A stretch of 5,362 nt of DNA, from contig SFJM01000077.1 in the NCBI GenBank assembly GCA_004555915.1, forward strand, positions 1 through 5,362, read 5' to 3'. The notes below the pieces were generated by a model. It made no database searches, was not told where the DNA came from, and worked only from the letters and a program-made list of their open reading frames with translations. Position numbers and translations under genes: made by a program. Source of the stretch: Clostridiales bacterium (GTDB lineage Bacteria; Bacillota; Clostridia; Oscillospirales; Butyricicoccaceae). Below, piece by piece: positions 1 through 5,362 of this stretch. Numbering within the stretch: position 1 is the stretch's first letter; every line of letters begins with the position of its first letter.

Positions 1-787
1 GATGATTGTCGCCGCCATTGGGCCGTTTCTGGTGATTCTGGGAACGGCGATATCCAAAATCGGCGTGGCAATGCAGGGCTTTGTCAAACTGGCGAAGGGC
101 TTCGGAAAGCTCCAGCTTGCGATTCAAAACGGGACAGGCCTGATTGGAAAACTGGCATCTGCACTTGGCGGCATCACAGCTCCGATTGCTGCAATTATCG
201 CGGTGATTGGGGTGTTGGTTGCCGCTTTCGTGCATCTGTGGAACACAAATGAAGGCTTTCGCAGTTCGATCATCAACACATGGAATCAGATAAAGTCGGC
301 GTTTCAGACATGCTGTACGGCAATTGTCGGAATGCTGAACAGCTTAGGTTTTGACTTTACCGGCATTACGGACATGCTGCGTTCCATCTGGAACGGTTTC
401 TGTTCACTGCTGGCTCCCGTGTTTGAGGGCGCGTTCCGCGCAATTGCGGCGGTTCTCACAACCGTACTCGGCGTGATTACCGGTATTGTCCAGACATTTA
501 CCGCAGTCTTTCAGGGCAACTGGAGCGGCGCATGGCAGGGTGTCCAAACCATTTTTTCGTCCATTTGGAATGGCATGTCGTCGATTGTCAGCACGGTTCT
601 GCAAACCATTCAGGGCATGGCGGATGCCATGCTCGGCTGGTTCGGCACGAACTGGCAGGCCGTGTGGACGGGGATCAAGACCTTTTTTGAAGGTATCTGG
701 AACGGCATGGCCACATTTGCAGAACTGTCACGATACGATTGTTTCCGTATGGAATGCCATCAAAAGCAGGGTTTCTTCGGCAATTAA
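1..787 (+). CDS. Phage tail tape measure protein, middle part (5' end outside window, ends at a frameshift)
   Basis: This is the upstream readable part of a siphophage tape measure protein, which spans the tail tube lumen and sets tail length. Reading is in frame 2; the ATG at 2 is just an internal Met, since the gene is already open at the left edge and no Shine-Dalgarno precedes it. Counting from that Met, residues 1-25 and about 58-80 are hydrophobic helices (for example ITAPIAAIIAVIGVLVAAF), as is common in tape measure proteins. From residue 144 the sequence falls into 11-residue units with Trp/Phe near the second position (AWQGVQTIFSS, IWNGMSSIVST, VWTGIKTFFEG, IWNGMATFA). Genuine-looking sequence stops at about base 721. 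The last 20 or so residues to the TAA at 785-787 (ELSRYDCFRMECHQKQ...) lose the repeat and look like out-of-frame reading. The coding continues in frame 3 (next entry). Family assignment is confident; whether this stop is used in vivo is unknown. Confidence 0.85.
   Translation, partial: MIVAAIGPFLVILGTAISKIGVAMQGFVKLAKGFGKLQLAIQNGTGLIGKLASALGGITAPIAAIIAVIGVLVAAFVHLWNTNEGFRSSIINTWNQIKSAFQTCCTAIVGMLNSLGFDFTGITDMLRSIWNGFCSLLAPVFEGAFRAIAAVLTTVLGVITGIVQTFTAVFQGNWSGAWQGVQTIFSSIWNGMSSIVSTVLQTIQGMADAMLGWFGTNWQAVWTGIKTFFEGIWNGMATFAELSRYDCFRMECHQKQGFFGN
431..721 (+). repeat. 11-residue (33-base) tandem repeat of the tape measure, upstream block
   Basis: Counting in frame 2 from residue 144, consecutive units begin every 33 bases: AFRAIAAVLTT, VLGVITGIVQT, FTAVFQGNWSG, AWQGVQTIFSS, IWNGMSSIVST, VLQTIQGMADA, MLGWFGTNWQA, VWTGIKTFFEG, and IWNGMATFA (cut by the frameshift). 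Unit starts carry a hydrophobic residue followed by Trp, Phe or Leu. The repeat is in the protein; the DNA has diverged between units. Eleven-residue repeats with spaced Trp/Phe are a known property of many siphophage tape measures and probably reflect helix packing in the tube. Confidence 0.75.
719..746 (+). other. Frameshift site within the tape measure gene
   Basis: Repeat-bearing protein sequence stops in frame 2 after IWNGMATFA (ends 721) and resumes in frame 3 at NCHDTIVS (from 723) followed by VWNAIKS (from 747). A net +1 change (or -2) is therefore needed around base 722. The distance between the two repeat-unit starts, 695 and 747, is 52 bases, where 66 would keep both frame and 11-residue register. 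A 14-base deletion, a one-base insertion or a sequencing error could each explain this. Confidence 0.8.
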
Positions 788-1577
788 CGCGGTAGCCGGT
801 GTCATTTCTTCCGTCATGTCTTCCATTCTGGCTGTCATCAGCAGTATCTGGTCCGCAATTCTGGCGAAGATCAGCACGGTTTTGAATGCAGTCAAAAGCG
901 TGGTCACAACGGTGTTCAACGCGATCAAAAGTGTTGCGTCTACCGTCTGGAATGGCATCAAATCCGTGATTGCTTCTGTCGTGGATGCCATTCGGAGTAA
1001 GGTTTCTTCTGTTTTTGATGGGATGAAATCTTCGGTATCAGCGGCGTTCAATTCCATCAAAGCAACGGCATCGTCTGTCTGGAACAGCATCAAAACAGCG
1101 ATCACTAAGCCGGTGGAGGAAGCAAAGGCTAAGGTGAAAGCCTGCGTTGACGCAATCAAGGGCTTTTTCTCCGGCATGAAGCTGTCCCTGCCGCACATCA
1201 AACTGCCGCATTTCCATGTTTCCGGCAAGCTGTCCATTGACCCGCCGAGCGTCCCGCACCTGTCCATCGACTGGTACAAGGAAGGCGGCATTCTGGCAAA
1301 GCCTACCATATTCGGCATGAACGGCAGTTCCCTGATGGCAGGCGGGGAAGCCGGAGCGGAGGCGATTCTGCCGCTGTCGGCATTCTATAAACATCTGGAA
1401 TCTATCCTTGCATCTAAGCTGGACATGACGCGCATGGAGCAGTATCTCGCCATTATCGCGGACAACAGCGGAAAGGGAATTTATCTGGATGACGGCACGC
1501 TCATCGGCAGGCTGTTGCCCGGTATTGATGCCGGACTGGGCAGACTGCAAAAGCAGAAAAGGAGAACAACGATATGA
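723..1577 (+). CDS. Phage tail tape measure protein, C-terminal part (frame 3, continues after frameshift)
   Basis: This is the remainder of the same tape measure protein, one frame over. The frame is open from 486, but 486-722 reads as Arg-rich noise over the real frame-2 coding, so meaningful sequence begins at about 723 (NCHDTIVS, then VWNAIKS). Thirteen consecutive 11-residue units follow (747-1175). Next come a Pro/His-rich linker (LPHIKLPHFHVSGKL) and the conserved C-terminal block: EGGILAKPTIFG at 1281-1316, GGEAGAEAILPLS at 1341-1379, then a helical end with GRLLPGIDAGLGRL. This tail is typical of TP901-1-like tape measures and is thought to contact the Dit/Tal tip. I see no convincing Shine-Dalgarno plus start that would let this part be made alone, so it needs the upstream frame. 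Its TGA overlaps the Dit start codon (ATGA, 1574-1577). Identity is near certain; intactness is doubtful. Confidence 0.85.
   Translation, partial: NCHDTIVSVWNAIKSRVSSAINAVAGVISSVMSSILAVISSIWSAILAKISTVLNAVKSVVTTVFNAIKSVASTVWNGIKSVIASVVDAIRSKVSSVFDGMKSSVSAAFNSIKATASSVWNSIKTAITKPVEEAKAKVKACVDAIKGFFSGMKLSLPHIKLPHFHVSGKLSIDPPSVPHLSIDWYKEGGILAKPTIFGMNGSSLMAGGEAGAEAILPLSAFYKHLESILASKLDMTRMEQYLAIIADNSGKGIYLDDGTLIGRLLPGIDAGLGRLQKQKRRTTI
747..1175 (+). repeat. 11-residue (33-base) tandem repeat of the tape measure, downstream block (13 units)
   Basis: Thirteen units follow one another without a gap in frame 3: VWNAIKSRVSS, AINAVAGVISS, VMSSILAVISS, IWSAILAKIST, VLNAVKSVVTT, VFNAIKSVAST, VWNGIKSVIAS, VVDAIRSKVSS, VFDGMKSSVSA, AFNSIKATASS, VWNSIKTAITK, PVEEAKAKVKA, CVDAIKGFFSG. 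The pattern is roughly V-(W/F/L/V)-(N/D)-x-(I/V/M)-K-S-x-(V/I)-x-(S/T). The block ends where the Pro/His-rich linker starts. Confidence 0.85.
1561..1564 (+). promoter_or_regulatory. Ribosome binding site of Dit gene
   Basis: GGAG within AAAAGGAGAACAAC lies 9 bases before the ATG at 1574. It sits inside the last codons of the tape measure gene, so Dit translation can be coupled to termination at the overlapping ATGA and can also start independently. The latter would matter if the upstream frameshift stops ribosomes early. Confidence 0.75.
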
Positions 1578-2224
1578 TTCCTGACATTTATCTCAATGAC
1601 AGTTCCATGCTGTCGTGCGGCTGGCTGCGGGAATTGGTCGACTTTCCTGCGCCGCAGCCACAAAACGACATTCTCACAGTGCCGGGACGGAATTCCCCTA
1701 TCCGTTATGCCGAAGCACTTGGCAGAATTTCATACCAGCCGCGGGAATTTACCGTGGTTCTGTCGATGCTCGGAACGCACGCTCGCTTTATCGAACGAAG
1801 TTCTGACATAATAAACCGGTTCAATGGGCGGCTGGTGAATGTGACGAAAAGTGAAGACCCGGAGGTCTATGCGGTTGGCACGCTCCTGATACAGCCGTCC
1901 TATGACGCACTCACCGGAAAAGGGATTGTGACCATCTCCTGCACGGATGCGGACGCCTATCTGTACCATGTCACGGAGACCGTGCAGTCCGTGACCGGAA
2001 GCGCCGCAATTGTCCTGGACAATGATTTCATGCCGGTTGTTCCGACGGTTACGACAACTGCCCAGACAACACTGTCGTGGTCGTTTTCCGGTGATACGTT
2101 TACTAAAACGCTGAGTGCGGGCACATGGACGATTCCGGAACTGGAGATTCAGGCCGGAAGCAACACAATTACTGTCTCCGGCGCAGGCACGACCACCTTC
2201 CGCTATCGGGAGGGACGGTTATGA
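1574..2224 (+). CDS. Distal tail protein (Dit), siphophage tail-tip ring component
   Basis: The 216-residue product matches the short, 'classical' Dit type. In siphophages, Dit forms a hexameric ring linking the last tail-tube ring to the Tal hub. The N-terminal belt domain shows the usual signatures: a short start with an aromatic/Trp segment (CGWLRELVDF), VPGRNSPIRY (36-45) with a following Gly, YQPREFTVVL (54-63), and INRFNGRLVNV (80-90), where GR is the common Dit element. Residues from about 130 form a Thr/Ser-rich beta domain of the kind that is galectin-like in known Dit structures, ending TTTFRYREGRL. There is no room for the inserted carbohydrate-binding module found in long 'evolved' Dits. 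The start is set by the Shine-Dalgarno at 1561; the 5' end overlaps the tape measure stop by 4 bases and the 3' end overlaps Tal by 4. Position between tape measure and Tal supports the call independently. Confidence 0.88.
   Translation: MIPDIYLNDSSMLSCGWLRELVDFPAPQPQNDILTVPGRNSPIRYAEALGRISYQPREFTVVLSMLGTHARFIERSSDIINRFNGRLVNVTKSEDPEVYAVGTLLIQPSYDALTGKGIVTISCTDADAYLYHVTETVQSVTGSAAIVLDNDFMPVVPTVTTTAQTTLSWSFSGDTFTKTLSAGTWTIPELEIQAGSNTITVSGAGTTTFRYREGRL
2209..2213 (+). promoter_or_regulatory. Ribosome binding site of Tal gene
   Basis: GGAGG, within GGGAGGGACGGTT, lies 7 bases before the ATG at 2221. It decides the start: the same frame is open back to an ATG at 2125, but that ATG lies deep inside Dit without such a site, and the 32 codons it would add read as unstructured, Arg/His-rich out-of-frame sequence. 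Confidence 0.8.
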
Positions 2225-3660
2225 AGCTGTTCCGTGTCTATGTGGACGGTGCGTTGTTTTACCATCCGCATCTGTCTCAGCTGTCCATCACGGAAGCAAA
2301 GTTGACGGAGGACGCGGAGGGCGTGGACAGCTTCACGCTTTCCGCGCCGCACGACCATCCCTATCTGTCGCGGATTCAGCCGATGGCGTCCGAAATTATG
2401 TGCAAATATGGCGATGCCATTGTATTTAAGGGCAGGGCGTTGGACATCGGCACGGATTTTTACAACACGCATTCATGGCAGTGCGAAGCGGCGCTGGCGT
2501 ATCTGCGCGACAGCCAACAGCCGCCATTTTCATATACCGGAAGCCTGCGCGGATTGCTGGAGCTGTTCCTCAACAACCACAATTCCTCAGTCGAAGCACG
2601 GAAACAATTTATCCTGGGCGAGGTTAACGTCACGGATTCCAATGACTATATCAACCGCAGTGCGTCAGAATATATGGACACCATGAGCGCGGTCAAATCC
2701 AAACTGCTGGATACGCATGGCGGATATTTGCGGGTACGGTATGAAAACGACGGGAATTATCTCGACTGGCTTGCGGATTTTGATGTGCGTTCCGCGCAGA
2801 CAGTGGAGTTCGGAAAGAACCTGCTGGACGTAAAAATAGAAGAATCCCACGAAGACCGTGTGACGGCGCTCATCCCGTTCGGCGCAAAGATCACGGAAAC
2901 CGATGAATACGGCAACGAAACCGAAACGGATCAGCGCGTGACCATAGACTCTGTCAACGATGGCAAACATTACGTCTGTGATGAAGCGGCGGTGGAGGAG
3001 ATCGGCTGGATCTGGACAACAGAAATCTGGGAGGATGTCACGCTTCCGCAGAATCTGCTGACCAAGGCGAAGGCGCGGGTGAAAATCCTGTCAAAAGGTA
3101 TCAGCAGTATTGAGCTGTCCATTGTGGACGAGTCGCTCACAGGCGCGGATATCGACGACATTCACGCCAGACAGTACGTGGTCTGCAAATCCGCTCCCCA
3201 TGGACTGGATGACACCTTCCTGTGCACCGGCAGGACGCGGGATTACCTGAACGCTTCGGGCAATACCATTACCATCGGCGCGGAGCGGGTTGGAATTGCA
3301 TCCATCACAGCGAAGCAAAACCCGGAAAAGCTCGTGCAAACCGTGAAAACCGATTTGGAAGAACAGATTTCCTCGATGGAGCGCAAACAGCTGTACCGGG
3401 TCGAAATCACCACCAAAGGCTCGTATATCTTCACGGATAAAGGCATGGCGGCGGTACTGTCTGCCCATGTGTATGCGTGGAATACAGATGTCACTGCAAA
3501 GCTGGATGCGTCCTGTTTTGCCTGGCATCGCAGTTCTTCGGATGAAGCCGCCGACGCGGAATGGGACAGTTATCATGTCGGAATGAAATCCATCACAGTC
3601 ACAACGGAGGATGTACAGGACAATGCGTCTTTCCGGTGTGAAGTCAATATTCAGGAGTGA
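2221..3660 (+). CDS. Tail-associated protein (Tal), gp27-like tail-tip hub with C-terminal Ig-like domain
   Basis: The 479-residue product resembles the N-terminal hub of phage minor structural/Tal proteins (Prophage_tail family), which form a trimer beneath the Dit ring and close the tail tube. Residues 1-365 fit the hub: a beta-rich start (MKLFRVYVDG), LSITEAKLTEDAEGVDSFTL (21-40), YGDAIVFKGRALDIGTDF (63-80), FSYTGSLRGLLELFLNNHN (103-121), DTHGGYLRVRYENDGNYLDW (164-183), and LLDVKIEESHEDRVTALIPFG (201-221), a strongly family-typical block. A short helical linker (about 366-389) follows. Residues 390-479 then form an Ig-like domain (YRVEITTKGSYIF, core W435 in FAWHRSSSD, F-x-C at 471-473) of the kind seen at the ends of related Tals in Gram-positive phages. 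No peptidase, lysozyme, NlpC/P60 or SGNH motif is visible, so this Tal looks structural only. The start is chosen from the Shine-Dalgarno and the ATGA overlap with Dit. Confidence 0.87.
   Translation: MKLFRVYVDGALFYHPHLSQLSITEAKLTEDAEGVDSFTLSAPHDHPYLSRIQPMASEIMCKYGDAIVFKGRALDIGTDFYNTHSWQCEAALAYLRDSQQPPFSYTGSLRGLLELFLNNHNSSVEARKQFILGEVNVTDSNDYINRSASEYMDTMSAVKSKLLDTHGGYLRVRYENDGNYLDWLADFDVRSAQTVEFGKNLLDVKIEESHEDRVTALIPFGAKITETDEYGNETETDQRVTIDSVNDGKHYVCDEAAVEEIGWIWTTEIWEDVTLPQNLLTKAKARVKILSKGISSIELSIVDESLTGADIDDIHARQYVVCKSAPHGLDDTFLCTGRTRDYLNASGNTITIGAERVGIASITAKQNPEKLVQTVKTDLEEQISSMERKQLYRVEITTKGSYIFTDKGMAAVLSAHVYAWNTDVTAKLDASCFAWHRSSSDEAADAEWDSYHVGMKSITVTTEDVQDNASFRCEVNIQE
3388..3657 (+). other. 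Ig-like domain at the C-terminus of Tal
   Basis: Residues 390-479 of Tal (QLYRVEITTKG to the end) have the make-up of an Ig-type beta sandwich: alternating hydrophobic strands, a core Trp (W435), and F-R-C 38 residues later in the place of the Ig F-strand Tyr-x-Cys. SITVTTEDVQDNASFRCEV matches the end of Ig-like domains in other Gram-positive phage tail proteins. It probably decorates the tip or binds sugars weakly; function is inferred. Confidence 0.6.
3653..3657 (+). promoter_or_regulatory. Ribosome binding site of the fibre-type gene
   Basis: AGGAG lies 7 bases before the ATG at 3665. It is built from the last two sense codons of Tal (CAG GAG, then TGA), and the genes are separated by only 4 bases, so translation is likely coupled. 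Confidence 0.8.
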
Positions 3661-3664
3661 AAAT

Positions 3665-5362
3665 ATGGCAGTTTTAACCTCATCTCAGCAGACATTTGTA
3701 GATATTACAGACCAGCGGAAGCTGTCCGCTTATATCACATCCAACCTCCCCAAAACGCAGGTGGAAGACCCGAACGTCCTGCCGCACACCTATGCGCCCA
3801 GCTGGGACTCCGGAAATCTCAAGCTGACACCGGTCATATTTCTCGACCAGACCAGCGTTGCGCTCGGCTCGACCGGGCTGACCATCACGTGGAAGCGCAA
3901 GGATGGCGCGGGCGCGGAATCGGCACTTGCGTCCGGGGAATCGGTGTCCGGCGGTATTTTAACCGTCAGTGAAAACAAGCTGTCCGCGGCGGTATCCGGT
4001 ATGCTGACCTATCTCTGTTACATCAGCTATTACGACGCGGAGACGAAAAACACCGTCAATATCACCTCGGATATCACGTTTACGCTGGTCAAAAATGCGG
4101 AAAATGCGCGGCTTGCTTATGTCACAGCGGACACCTATGTGTTCAAGTACAATACCAGCTCTACGCTGGTTGGTGCGTCGCAGGCCACTCTGACCGCACA
4201 GGTGCAGGGCGTTTCCATCAGCAAGTGGCAGTACAAAAGCAGCTCGGATGTGTGGGCAGATTATCCGACTACTACGGATAACACCAGCATCACCGGCGGC
4301 ACGCTGGTTGTCAAGCCGTCCCACGCTGTATTTGTGGATAATGTCGCACAGATCCGATTAGTAACTGATGATGCGGATGTGTATGATACCGTCACGATCA
4401 CGAAAATTTATGACGGCGCGAAGGGCGATACCGGCGCGGCAGGTGACAAGGGAGACACCGGAACAGGCGGCCTTTCCGTTATCCTTGGCAACGAATCACA
4501 GACCATTGCCTGCACGAATGGCGGTCTGGTGCAGTCGGCGGTCGATGTGACCATTCCATTTACCGGATATATCGGCATCACGCAGACCGCGTGCACGTGT
4601 GCTGTTGGCACCCTGCCGTCCGGCGTGACGACCAAATCCAACACAGCCGCGACAGCAAGTGCCTCCGGCTCGGTTGTCCTGACCTTTGCCGCAAATGGTA
4701 CGCTGGGCGGCGCGAGCGTGATGAACGGCACGATTGACCTGACCTTTACCATCTCTGGAAAGTCAGTGGTCAAAAAATTCGGCTGGTCAAAGTCCGTCAA
4801 GGGCAATACCGGTGCGAATGCCATCGTTTTCTCCGTTTATGCGCCGAACGGCACAGTCGTACAGAACCAGTCCGGCACGCTGACGCTGGCAACTGCAGCA
4901 TACAACGGCAGTACGGAAATCACCAGCGGTGCGGCTTATCAATGGGCGAAATATGTATCCGGCAACTGGCAGGATATCTCCGGCGCTACCTCTGCCACAT
5001 ACACAGTCAGCGGCGCGGATATCATTAACATCCAGTCATACCGCTGTACGATGACATACAACAGCAAAGCCTATGTCGATGTCATCACCGTGGAGGATAA
5101 ATCCGACCCGTATGTGTCCGAAATGCTCTCCATTGGCGGTTTTACGGTCAAAAACAATCTCGGCGGTGTCGTACCATATGTGATTGTGCGCACCAACCAG
5201 CAGGAGGTTGATGCCTTGAAGGGTGCGATTTCAGAAACTGCTCCATCCAGCCCGGCATCTGGTGCGTTCTGGTACAAAATTGACCACACAGCAAAGACTG
5301 TCACGCTGATGAAATACAACGGCTCCGCGTGGGCGGCGGCAACGGAAACGCAGGAGCTGACC
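3665..5362 (+). CDS. Putative tail fibre / receptor-binding-type protein with Ig-like and collagen-like segments (3' end outside window)
   Basis: A single frame runs from the ATG at 3665 to the window edge, 566 codons with no stop, so the protein is longer than seen here. A good Shine-Dalgarno and position directly after Tal support the start. Modules in order: a short N-terminal segment (1-45, MAVLTSSQQTFVDITDQRKL), probably the attachment to the tip; an Ig-like domain (46-143; W76 in ITWKRKD, Y-L-C at 116-118); a second beta sandwich (150-248; W188, KWQYKSSSDVWADY); a collagen-like Gly-X-Y run (251-268); a Thr/Gly-rich beta domain (269-378); a short KGNTGANA element (379-386); an Ig-like domain (387-477; YQWAKYVSGNWQDIS, Y-R-C at 459-461); and a terminal region with a predicted small beta domain (about 520-566, SGAFWYKID, MKYNGSAWAAAT). 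This modularity is typical of fibres and baseplate appendages of gut Firmicutes phages that contact the host surface. I do not recognise a named family for the whole protein; a tip scaffold is an alternative. Confidence 0.8.
   Translation, partial: MAVLTSSQQTFVDITDQRKLSAYITSNLPKTQVEDPNVLPHTYAPSWDSGNLKLTPVIFLDQTSVALGSTGLTITWKRKDGAGAESALASGESVSGGILTVSENKLSAAVSGMLTYLCYISYYDAETKNTVNITSDITFTLVKNAENARLAYVTADTYVFKYNTSSTLVGASQATLTAQVQGVSISKWQYKSSSDVWADYPTTTDNTSITGGTLVVKPSHAVFVDNVAQIRLVTDDADVYDTVTITKIYDGAKGDTGAAGDKGDTGTGGLSVILGNESQTIACTNGGLVQSAVDVTIPFTGYIGITQTACTCAVGTLPSGVTTKSNTAATASASGSVVLTFAANGTLGGASVMNGTIDLTFTISGKSVVKKFGWSKSVKGNTGANAIVFSVYAPNGTVVQNQSGTLTLATAAYNGSTEITSGAAYQWAKYVSGNWQDISGATSATYTVSGADIINIQSYRCTMTYNSKAYVDVITVEDKSDPYVSEMLSIGGFTVKNNLGGVVPYVIVRTNQQEVDALKGAISETAPSSPASGAFWYKIDHTAKTVTLMKYNGSAWAAATETQELT
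4415..4468 (+). repeat. Collagen-like Gly-X-Y run in the fibre-type protein
   Basis: Six consecutive triplets, GAK-GDT-GAA-GDK-GDT-GTG (residues 251-268), place Gly at every third position. KGD triplets are the common form in bacterial and phage collagen-like segments, where they are thought to make trimeric stalks or flexible joints between globular domains. A shorter echo, KGNTGANA (residues 379-386, 4799-4822), sits before the last Ig-like domain. Confidence 0.8.
4829..5095 (+). other. Ig-like domain in the fibre-type protein (after second Gly-rich joint)
   Basis: Residues 389-477, from FSVYAPNGTVVQNQSGTLTL to VDVITVED, contain the phage/bacterial Ig-like signature: a core Trp in AYQWAKYVSGNW, then DISGATSATYTVSGADI, then SYRCTMTY with Y-x-C 34 residues after the Trp. 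The matching B-strand Cys is absent, so no disulfide is expected, as is normal for proteins folding in the bacterial cytoplasm. The role, weak surface adhesion or spacing, is inferred. Confidence 0.65.

Noticed and set aside
683..688. T6 run as a programmed -1 slippery site
   Set aside because: A -1 shift from frame 2 does not lead into frame 3, and the repeat sequence is still good in frame 2 beyond this run to 721.
486..722. Frame-3 open reading upstream of the frameshift
   Set aside because: It reads as Arg/Pro-rich noise while frame 2 carries the tape measure repeat over the same bases; only the part after about 723 is real coding.
728..1318. 196-codon open frame on the minus strand
   Set aside because: It lies opposite the tape measure repeat; its length follows from the codon bias of the repeat. 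It has no Shine-Dalgarno or recognisable domain.
2125..2220. Upstream ATG extending Tal by 32 codons
   Set aside because: The added residues overlap Dit out of frame and look non-native; the ATG at 2221 has a strong Shine-Dalgarno and begins with a typical Tal N-terminus.
4408..4824. 138-codon open frame on the minus strand
   Set aside because: It is a mirror of the Thr/Gly-rich fibre coding strand, Pro/Val-rich and without motif or start signal, inside a continuous plus-strand gene.
3141..5026. 12-base identity (GGCGCGGATATC) in Tal and the fibre gene
   Set aside because: It encodes Gly-Ala-Asp-Ile in both places with unrelated flanks; probably shared codon preference rather than a functional repeat.
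3665..5362. Variable region of a diversity-generating retroelement
   Set aside because: No C-type-lectin-like end, template repeat or reverse transcriptase is visible in the window; the 3' end of the gene, where such a region would sit, is missing.

Overview
The window is a slice of the tail-tip module of a temperate siphophage (long, flexible, non-contractile tail), probably a prophage of a Gram-positive host. All genes are on the + strand in the standard order: tape measure protein, distal tail protein (Dit), tail-associated protein (Tal, gp27-like hub), then a large fibre or receptor-binding-type protein. The proteins most resemble tail proteins of prophages of gut Clostridia (Oscillospiraceae/Lachnospiraceae-like). 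This host guess rests on protein style and a moderately GC-rich codon use, not on a search. No bacterial housekeeping gene, RNA gene, CRISPR array or insertion sequence is visible.

Layout: 1-1577 is the C-terminal part of the tape measure gene. It enters the window already open and is broken by a frameshift near 722: reading runs in frame 2 to a stop at 785-787, while the rest of the protein continues in frame 3 to 1577. Most of this region is an 11-residue repeat with Trp/Phe at a fixed position, ending in the conserved tape measure C-terminus. 1574-2224 encodes Dit. 2221-3660 encodes Tal, with a C-terminal Ig-like domain and no recognisable lytic domain. 3665 to the window edge (5362) is one uninterrupted reading frame of 566 codons with no stop in the window. 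It encodes a modular protein of Ig-like and other beta-rich domains separated by collagen-like Gly-X-Y stretches.

The genes are packed as one translational unit: ATGA overlaps join tape measure to Dit and Dit to Tal, a 4-base gap separates Tal from the fibre gene, and each start has a good Shine-Dalgarno sequence. No promoter or terminator is visible, as expected inside a late structural operon. In the assembled tail, the tape measure sets tail length and its C-terminus sits at the tip, Dit forms the ring joining tube to tip, Tal caps Dit as the central hub, and the fibre-type protein probably projects outward to touch the cell surface.

The feature most worth checking is the tape measure frameshift. 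The repeat register around it fits a 14-base deletion as well as, or better than, a one-base insertion. I found no clearly new biological system.
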